DNA from: Zizania palustris
Taxonomy: Eukaryota > Streptophyta > Magnoliopsida > Poales > Poaceae
DNA length: 64,000 nt
Assembly (NCBI GenBank): GCA_019279435.1
Contig: JAAALK010000286.1
Location: 36,579,712 to 36,643,711 of the forward strand
Direction: 5' to 3'
Below the pieces are notes generated by a model. That model did not search any database and was not told the origin of the DNA. It was given only the letters and a program-made list of their open reading frames with translations. The first letter of the stretch is position 1, and the number at the start of each line of letters is the position of its first letter. Positions 56,051 through 64,000 of this stretch are shown piece after piece. A program made the position numbers and the translations under genes.

Positions 56051-59000
56051 TCACAAAATGCCGTAAGGGTGACAAATGCCAAGTTCCCCACGCAAGTAAG
56101 CAAATCGAGAAGCATCGAGGGGTTTTGTAAAAATGTCGGCAAGCTGGTGTTGGGTATCAACATATTGAAGTTCAATATCACCCTTCTCATTGTGATCTCT
56201 GAGAAAATGATACCGCACATCAATGTGTTTGGTTCTGGAATGCTGAACCGGGTTGTTTGCAATACAAATAGCACTAGTGTTATCACAGAAAAGTGGAACA
56301 CTCTTATATTCTAATCCGAAATCCCGCAAAGTGGAAACCATCCACAAAATCTGAGAGCAACAGCTAGCTGCAGCAACATATTCGGCCTCAGCCGTTGATT
56401 GTGCAACACTAGACTGTTTGCAGGAAGACCAACAAACCAAGGAAGTACCCAAAAAATGACAAGTACCAGAGGTACTCTTCCTATCAATTCTACACCCAGC
56501 AAAGTCCGCATCGGAATAACCTCGAAGACATAAAGATGAAGACGCTGAATACCATATGCCAAATTCAACGGTGTGTTTGAGATACCTTAGGATGCGCTTT
56601 ACCGCTTGGCGATGCGAAGCTCATGGTGAAGCCTGAAAACGAGCACACAGACACACTGCGAAGTGTATGTCCGGCCTCGTAGTAGTCAAGTAGAGGAGGG
56701 AGCCGATCATGCTTCAGAACTCCTTCTGATCTACGACTTCTCCATCTTCGTCAGGGTCCAATGCTACAGATGTAGCCATTGGAGTGGCGAGGGGCTTCGC
56801 ATCGGACATGTCAAACTTCTTGAGCAGGTCCTTGGTGTACTTCGTCTGGTGGACGAAAGTACCTTGTTTGCTTTGCTTGATTTGCAAACCAAGGAAAAAG
56901 GTGAGTTCACCCATCATTGACATTTCAAATTCCCTGCTCATGGTATCTGCAAACTCGGCAACCAAAGCATGAGAAGAGCCACCAAAGATGATATCATCCA
57001 CATAAATCTGCACTAGGAGGAAATCTTTGCCATGCTTGAGAGTAAACAAAGTTTTATCAACAGAGCCCATCAAATACCCTCGCTCAAGCAGAAAAGACTT
57101 AAGTCTATCATACCAAGCCCGAGGGGCCTGCTTGAGTCCATAAAGAGCCTTATGAAGTTTAAGGACTTTATGTGGGTACTTGGGGTTTTCAAAACCAGGG
57201 GGTTGTTTTACATAAACATCTTCACCTATGAATCCATTAAGAAAAGCACTTTTGACATCCATTTGATAGAGTTTGAATCCCCGGGATGTCGCAAAGGCAA
57301 GCAAAATCCTAATGGCCTCAAGGCGAGCAACAGGTGCAAAAGTTTCAGTAAAATCAATCCCTTCTAATTGAGAAAAGCCCTGAGCTACAAGTCTAGCCTT
57401 GTTCCTAACTATAGTCCCATCCTCCCCTTGTTTATTTTTGAAAATCCATTTTGTTCCAATGAAATGAACATTTGGTGGAGGATCAACTAAAGTCTAGACT
57501 TGGTTTCTCTCAAAATTTTCAAGCTCTTCATGCATGGCATTGATCCAACTAGAATCAGAAAGTGCATGACTAACATCTAAGGGCTCGAAAGAAGCAACAA
57601 AAGCAGCATTAGTGAAATGGGCATGAGAACGTGTTACCCTTTGATCAAGCTCACCAATGATCTGCTCGGGAGGGTGCATCCTTTGAACATGATGTGGAGC
57701 CTCGCGGCGGGATGCAGTCTCCCCCTCAACTTGTGCGTTGGAGTGGTCCAAGAAGACCGATGTTGAGGTAGTCGCTTCGGGACCTCGGGCCGAAGTAGTT
57801 GAAGCGGGGTCAGCTTCGGGGGTTGATGTCGAGGGTAGTAGGGGTTCATCCTCGAATTCCCCGGGATCTTCTTCTTCAAATAAGGTCTGTTCCATGTCGT
57901 GTTCATTTGCCTGTTCAAAAGCAGAACTAACAGAGGGGGTTGACTCATCAAAAGTCACATCACATGACTCAATGACAGTGTTAGTTTCCAAATTATAAAC
58001 ACGATACGAATGACCATGTGTAGTATAGCCCAAAAAGATCCCGTCAGAAGAGCGCGACTCAAATTTATCCAAGTTACCACGTTTTAGGATAAAGCAGCGA
58101 CAGCCAAAAACTCGAAGATGAGTAACCTTGGGCTGTCTCCCAAAACGCAGCTCATAAGATGTCAAATTTAAAATTGAGCGCAAGAAAATTCGGTTTGAGA
58201 TGTAGCAAGCAGTGTTCATGGCCTCAACCCAGAATTTTCTAGGAGTCCTATGCTCATCAAGCATCGTCCTAGCCATCTCAACCAAAGTGCGGTTCTTCCT
58301 CTCAACGACACCGTTCTGTTGAGGAACCCGCGGAGCAGAGAATTGATGTTCTATGCCATGCTCCATGCAAAAGTCAACAAAGAGACTATTTTTGAACTCA
58401 GTGCCATTATCGCTTCGAATGAATTTTAATGCACCAGGGAGTTCAGTGAAAAGTCTCAAAGCCAAGCTCCGAAAGTGTGAAAACACTTCATCCTTGCTGG
58501 CAAGAAAGAAGACCCAAGAGTAGCGAGAGAAATCGTCGACAATAACTAATACATACCACTTGCCGCCTAAAGAACTAACCCGAGAAGGACCTACAGTGTC
58601 CATGTGAAGAAGTTCTCCGGGCTGTTCAGTCATCACTGTGGTGACTGGCGAATGCGAAGCGGCAATCATTTTTCCATGTCGACAAGGAGCGCAAACTAGA
58701 TTCTTTTCAAACTTGAGCTTGGGCAATCCTCAGATCAGACCTAGGGTGCTCAGACGAGCGAGAAACTCAAAGCTCATATGCCCTAGTCTCCTATGCCACT
58801 TCCAAAGCTCAGAAGTCGAGTGTGCAACAAGATAATGAGAAGAACCAGACGATTCTGAAAAATCAGCTCCAAAAACTCTCCCAACTCTAAAGATCTTACA
58901 CACCACAACGCCATCAGAATTGAGCACTTGCGAAGTATCGCAATGAAATCGCACTTCGAAGCCCTCATCAAGCAACTGAGATACAGACAGCAAATTGTAT

Positions 59001-59218
59001 CCCAGATTTTCAACCAAAGCAACATCTTTGAGAGTGAAGTTTGAGTTAATTCTTACCACACCTTTACCTTTCACTCTACTCCTTCGATTGTTTCCGAAGG
59101 TGATATGTTCCCTTTGCTTGGTTGTGGTGAGGCTGGAGAACCATGCTACATCTCCGGTCATGTGGCGCGAACAACCGGAGTCCATGATCCACGTGCCCTC
59201 CAAGCCTCGATCTGTCGC
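56051..59218 (-). pseudogene. pol: Sirevirus copy 2 pol (five in-frame stops)
   Basis: Same frame and domains as copy 1: protease DSG (MDSGCSRHMTG), HHCC zinc site, integrase D-D-E (MDTVGPS, SDNGTEF, VVERKNR), RT YVDD and RNase H. In-frame stops within the listed range are TGA 58730-58732 (CGA in copy 1), TAG 57494-57496 (TGG in copy 1), TGA 56714-56716 (CGA in copy 1) and TGA 56621-56623 (CGA in copy 1). The fifth lies in gag (59366-59368). No frame shifts were noticed, so loss of function is by point changes alone. FFLGLQIKQ keeps the Gly that copy 1 has lost. Confidence 0.92.
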
Positions 59219-59221
59219 CTA

Positions 59222-61669
59222 CACACGATAAGAATATCTCGATCGCTCAGTGCTGGGGTGAGTGAAATAATGACGAGGCATCCAGCACTGAGTGACACGA
59301 GTAGTAGGCGCAGTAAAAGTAGACGGTCTACGCACATAATAATCAGAATAATGCAAAGTGCGAGGTCAACCTACATGCTGTGAACGAACAACATGTCGAG
59401 GTCTCCTACTCTGACGAGGTACAAAGCTACTCGCCCGGGGTCTACCACCATATGGAACATGGTGAACACCTCGAGGAGCAAAACCTCTCCGAGAAGCACG
59501 AGGAGCCTCAAAAGCAGGACGATAGTAAAACTCAGACTCATGCATACCTAAAGATGGGTAATGCATGTCCTGGTACCTCATCGCCTGAGAGCGTCGCTCA
59601 TCCTTGATGCGACGAAAACAGAACCCAACCAAATGACCCGCCCACTGACAGTAGGAACAGTGAAAAACTCTCCTGGGGGCACTCTCATGGGTCACAGGAG
59701 CAACTCTCACAGGCTCCTTGGGCTTCTTCTGTGTGGTTTTCTTGGGAGGATTTTTCTTGGCAGGAGGTGTGGTTTTCTTTTGAGCTCGGGTAGGTTTCTT
59801 GGCTGGTGGAGTGTCTAACAGAGCTCTTTCTTTCTCTAAGGTAGTGGGAGAGGTAAAAACAGTTTTGGTCTTACTGTCTGAAGAAATCCTCTCAAAACCC
59901 AAACGTAGAGCTACCCCTGCTCTGTCAGCACACAACTTGGTCTTGGCCAAGAGCAAATCCATCCTACCCTTTCCCTCAGTGCATTTATTAACCACGGAAA
60001 GGAGGTATTCATTTTCAGACATGAGATTCTCAGCTCGCTCTCTAACAGTGCCTAGCTGGTCCTTAAGGGTGATGCAAGTGTCACACACAGGCTGCACATC
60101 CTTAGAACTACCGGCCCTCTCCAATCTAGCCTCTAAATCATGAACATGCTTATCACGTAAATTAATGCTTTCGCGTAATAAAGAGCAGTTCATGCATTCA
60201 ATAATATCATGAGGTCTAGAATCCACCTCCAAAAGCTGCTTCTGTGCAGTCTTAAGCTCAGAAAGAGTTTGAGCATGTACAGAACGCAACTGAGCAAGCT
60301 CACCCATGACAACAGAGCAAGATTCACATTCAGCATCATCAAATTTAGACTTAAGCATGGTATATTCAGTAGAAACATTTTCTAGCTTAAGTCTAAGGTC
60401 TTTTCTTTCTCTAGCGGCTTGCACAAGTAATCTATCCTGACCAAGCACTACTTCATTCAGCTCATCTAATTTAATTAGTAGCTGGTCAGATGATAGGTTT
60501 ACCTCAGATGAGTCAAGCTCATCGCCGCTGTGATCGCTGTCGGCCATGAAGCAAAGGCCGGTGAAGTCTCGTCCCTTCTTGTCCTCCTTCCTTGGGGACT
60601 CCTCCTCCTCAGAGCTCGACTCCTCAGTTGAGGACGTGTCGATGTCGCTGAGAGCAGCAACAAAAGCTCTGGAAGCGGCCTTGGCTACTTTCTTAGCCAT
60701 CTTGCCGCGCTTGCCCTTCACAAAAGGTTTCCTCTCCTTGTGGTATTTGGGGCGCTCACTCTCATCTCTCTTTTTGAGCTTAGGGCAATTAGCCTTGATG
60801 TGAGAAGTGTCACCGCATTCAAAACAACCACCAAAACCACTTCTCCTCTGATCCCGTCTCTCATGATGAAAACGGGTGAACCTCCGGGCTATGAGAGCAA
60901 GCTCATCATCAGCTAGAGTGTCCACCTGCTCCTTTGTGACGGAGACCAGAGAGGACAAAGCAAAACCATCTGCAAAAACACAAGTACCAGATGTGCTTGG
61001 TTCTGCAGTGGTGCCACGGCTAGTGCTAGAAACCAATGCCAATGGCTGTGGCAAAGAGCTTCTGTGCACTGCAAGAGATGCCTTGGCAATCTCTGTGGAC
61101 TTCAGCTTGCTAAAGAGCTCATCACAGGTCAATGTGTCATAACCTGTGGACTCCTCAATGCTGGATATCTTTACTTCCCATATGCTACGGTCAAGAGCAT
61201 AGAGAAGCTTGATAGCCCTATCATGATCACTGTAAGCAAGTGTCCCGTTGGATCGCAAGTTACTCACTATCGCGTCAAAGCGAGAAAAGATGGCATCTAT
61301 AGATTCACCAGGTGCCTGCACAAACAGCTGATACTGTTGATTGTAGGTGCTTTGGCGCCTGGCCTTAATCTGAGTAGAGCCCTCATGAAAAACAGTGAGT
61401 GTTGTCCAAATCTCCCTAGCAGTCCTAAGGTGTTGTACCCTATCGAACTCACTTCTACTCAAACCGATGAACAATATATTTCTTGCCTTGGAGTTGGCAT
61501 TATACTGATCCTTCTCTGTTTGAGAGGTGCGAGTCTCAGGGATGGAGTATTGTGAGTCCACAATCTCCCAAATTGCATTTCCTTGGCTTAACAAGTAAGC
61601 CTGCATGCGCACCTTCCAGTATGCAAAGTCAGTCCCATCGAACAGAGGAATTTTACTGCCTCTATCCAT
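59222..61669 (-). pseudogene. gag: Sirevirus copy 2 gag
   Basis: ATG at 61669 (MDRGSKIPLFDGTDF), 767 codons to TGA 59366-59368, which replaces a CGA arginine codon of copy 1. The frame then goes on to the conserved UAG at 59219-59221. Domains are as in copy 1: UBN2-like core, CCHC knuckle (CFECGDTSHIKANC), acidic Ser/Glu tract, coiled coil and second knuckle (CSYCQWAGHLVGFC). The loss of about 48 C-terminal residues is the only serious change. Confidence 0.92.
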
Positions 61670-61719
61670 GTCGCCAATAGATCACAAAACCGGTTAAGGT
61701 CAACTGGTGATCTTAACCC

Positions 61720-61731
61720 GCTCCGATACCA
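61720..61731 (-). other. Primer binding site of Sirevirus copy 2
   Basis: The minus strand reads tggtatcggagc two bases after the 5' LTR, one change (A to G) from the standard tggtatcagagc of copy 1. Confidence 0.88.
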
Positions 61732-61733
61732 AT

Positions 61734-63698
61734 TGTTGGACCGAAAACGGCGACCAGAGGGGGGGGGGGGGGGTGAATGGGAGCTTTTAAGAATTCAGGC
61801 TAAAAACAACCTTCGGTTTTAATCCTGTCTTCTGCGGAACAGGCTTCGAACACTACCTTCGAAGGTCTGGTTCGGAGGTACTTCGACAGCTCCGAACACA
61901 GACTTCGCAGGAGCAAAAGTTCGAAGCCAAGAAGACTTCGCTCCACTAACAACCCTCAAAAAACTACTCTACTAAGTCAGTGCAGGCTCCGCACACAGGG
62001 TGCTTCGAGCAGGCTTCACACTTCACCCTTCGCAAGAGTGGACAGCCCTCTGAGGACTTCGACCAAGTACTTGGCAACAAAACCTGGTGCTGAGCTTCGT
62101 ACACGAAGGTCTAAACACACACACACGGACTTCGATAAAGGCTTTGACACAAGAAGCACAACGGGCCTCGAACAGGGCTTCACTAGTAAGCAGCGAGGTC
62201 TTGCCTCCTGTTACACAGAGCGACAGCACACTGAAAAACACACTTCGCACAGAAACAACCTTCGCCTAGCCAGGCTTCGGTGCACTATAACTAGCGAGGT
62301 ATGTAACGCGAGCTCAAGAAAAAAGCACAGAGAAGCAGGGCTTCGCCGCTTGAACAAGGAACACAAATAAATTGAACTCTGGATGAATACAGTGAGGTAT
62401 GTGGGTACAGGAGCTCAATAGTAAATGCTCAAAGTGTTAAATGTTACCTACCGAGCCCCCATATTTATAGCCCACAGTTCACCCAAGGAAATGACTACTT
62501 TACCCCTAGGGTTTACAAAGTATTTGACTCTACAGAACTAAGGGGTACAAAAGGTAGTCCACCTTTATTCTGGAGGCTTCTCTGTCAGCTTTGCAGAGGG
62601 GACAACGTCAGCTTTTTGTAGAGCAGACAGTGTCAGCCTTTGCAGTCTTTGACCTTCTGCAGCCTCCCTTCGCATGCGAGGGTGCGGTAGCTTCGGCGAG
62701 AAGCCTTGAGCCTGGTGGCCTTCGCTTCGCCAAAGATGGCCTTCGATACAGTGATGGTTTTGAGCCGAAGCCGTCAAAGCCCTTGGGCCTTCGCACCAAC
62801 ACCTCCGGAGTGGACCACCACGGCTTCGCAGCTTCACCCAGCTTGAACTCCGTCAGTCCGTGTACCGAAGCCATGCAGGCCGAAGCACCTCAAGTCAACC
62901 TTGCTCCGGAGCTAGCCTTGCTCCAAAGCCTTCCACCCTCCGAAGCCCCTCCTTCGTCCAAGGCCTCCGCATGAAGCATTCCATGAGCACTTCGTCGCAG
63001 TGTCTCTCCCCGAGCACACTCCTCGACGAGCCTCACCCGGACCATGCCTTCGATGCGCCTTGACTTCTGAGACCTTCGTCGGGTACCTTCGAGTGTCTCC
63101 CTCCGGAGCACACTTCGAACCCTTGCCTCCGCAGAGGACTTCTTCCAACCAACTCCGAAGTCACTCCATTCGGAGTACCTTCGAAGTGCCTCACCTCCGA
63201 GGACTTTGTCTCGGAGTACCTTCACCAGGAGCCACGCTCCGCACTCTCTGCCTTCACCTGGCACGCCTCGACCCGAGGACCGACCCGGACCACCTTCGCA
63301 GCCACCGTGACGGAGCTCCCCGCTCCCCTGGCATCAAGCCTCCCGCTCGACCCAGGTTCACCTGCTGCGAACCTTGTCCGTCGCCTCCGAAGTCCCTGCG
63401 CACCACCGACAAGCAAACAAGTGTTTCCAGTACTCCGGAGACCTCTCCGGGTTAGCAACCTCCGGCACACACTCCAGTGTACCGCCCAAAGTACCGAACC
63501 CTTCGGTACAAACCCAGTTATCGTGTACTGTCAGACCCCTCCGACAGGCACACTCCACTGCAACAGCTGCAGCAAGCAACCACCGAACATCCTTCAATGA
63601 GACTACCTCCGAACACCCTCCGGAGGTACCCTTCGAACAGAGGGTAAAAGCCTGTCAATCACTCATCACAAGCACCGAAACCAACCCTTGGTTTCTCA
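61734..63698 (-). repeat. 5' LTR of Sirevirus copy 2 (1965 bp)
   Basis: From tgttggaccgaaaacgg to cccttggtttctca (plus strand). Contains a run of 15 G at about 61759-61773 where the other LTR has 6. TATA box on the minus strand near 62460. Confidence 0.94.
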
Positions 63699-64000
63699 AT
63701 TCCATCTCCCATGTTCCTAAGCAACAAAATATCACTAGTATTCAGTAGCATCCCGTCCAAACAAATATTAACATAGTTGCTAAGGAAAGAATTAACCTCA
63801 TGGTTCAAGCGACGGGCACGGGCGCGTGTGATTGGTACTTGTAGTTGAATTGTAGGTGGAAGCTCCATGTGTGTATCATGTGAAGTGATGTTCTCATAAT
63901 CCTCCCCCTCTTGAATTGGAGTCGTCCTCGACTCAATCTCATCATCATCGCCCAAACAGGGCTTTAAATCTGAAATGTTAAATGTGGGACTAACCCCAAA
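63699..64000 (-). pseudogene. C-terminal end of gypsy pol, split by Sirevirus copy 2
   Basis: Minus-strand frame entering from beyond the window: FGVSPTFNISDLKP, then SRTTPIQEGED and PITRARARRLNHEVNSFL. This is the C-terminal end of a grass Ty3/gypsy polyprotein. It is cut at 63703 by the Sirevirus; the remaining dozen codons and the stop are found at the other flank, below 53160. The coding part visible here has no stop. Confidence 0.85.

Larger units (their letters stand above)
53160..63698 (-). mobile_element. Sirevirus-type Ty1/copia retrotransposon, older copy 2
   Basis: 10,539 bp, minus strand, same family as 13604-24422. The target duplication attcc is perfect (53155-53159 and 63699-63703). 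LTRs: 53160-54851 (3', with a ~265-bp deletion) and 61734-63698 (5'). Gag and pol keep the family order but hold at least five stops beyond the conserved gag-pol UAG. The LTRs differ by roughly 25-35 substitutions by eye over about 1690 shared bases, so it is several-fold older than copy 1. It is inserted inside the 3' end of a gypsy pol gene. Confidence 0.95.

Noticed and set aside
1..64000. CRISPR arrays, rRNA, tRNA genes, phage or bacterial operons
   Set aside because: Nothing of the kind is visible. The regular repeats are retroelement or transposon arrays without the unit size or spacers of CRISPR, and the tRNA-like matches are retroelement primer sites.

Overview
This window looks like a piece of a grass (Poaceae) nuclear genome, most likely from a large, repeat-rich panicoid. 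The support is the GC-rich 5' half of an intron-poor PRA1 gene, Tourist- and Stowaway-like MITEs, CACTA elements that carry host gene pieces, Sirevirus (Maximus-type) Ty1/copia elements with ~2 kb LTRs, and Tat-lineage Ty3/gypsy elements with an antisense ORF. No bacterial, organellar or viral genome organisation is visible. The species cannot be fixed from sequence alone.

Layout, left to right. 1-6584: 5' LTR and internal part of a decayed minus-strand Tat Ty3/gypsy element (118-bp tandem repeats, integrase, archaeal-type RNase H, RT, protease, gag, PBS, LTR). 6585-13588: the only gene-like island, with an intact PRA1-family gene (7014-7715), a hAT-like non-autonomous element, the last exon of an octanoyltransferase LIP2p gene, and three MITEs. 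13604-24422: a very young, structurally complete Sirevirus (1978-bp LTRs with 4 differences, TSD gaaac) inserted into the terminus of a CACTA-like element. 24428-31469: CACTA-like subterminal repeat blocks, interrupted by a complete 2348-bp hAT element (27475-29822, 8-bp TSD) with an internal ~500-bp triplication. 31470-37143: 3' half of a second Tat element, with a 3' LTR, an antisense intron-containing ORF (plus strand) and 119-bp tandem repeats. 37144-38130: a truncated Sirevirus LTR. 38131-40748: LTR, PBS and leader of another LTR retrotransposon, with a Tat solo LTR (494 bp, TSD atatg) inside its LTR. 40749-64000: a nest. A plus-strand Ty3/gypsy element (starts 40749) has its 5' LTR split by a 5191-bp CACTA element (40879-46069, TSD aaa) that carries a multi-exon copy of the host TPR gene HLB1. 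Its pol is split by a minus-strand Ty3/gypsy element (52504 onward), which is itself split by an older minus-strand Sirevirus (53160-63698, TSD attcc).

Only PRA1 looks like a functioning host gene. The Sirevirus at 13604 keeps both long ORFs, separated by a single in-frame UAG that is conserved at the same codon in the older copy. All other retroelement ORFs are broken, mostly by CGA to TGA, CAG to TAG and TGG to TAG changes, the pattern expected from deamination of CG- and CHG-methylated cytosines. The observations most worth following are the conserved gag-pol UAG, the intron-containing antisense ORF of the Tat element, the polypurine-tract cluster of the Sireviruses, the HLB1-carrying CACTA element, and the 500-bp array inside the hAT element.
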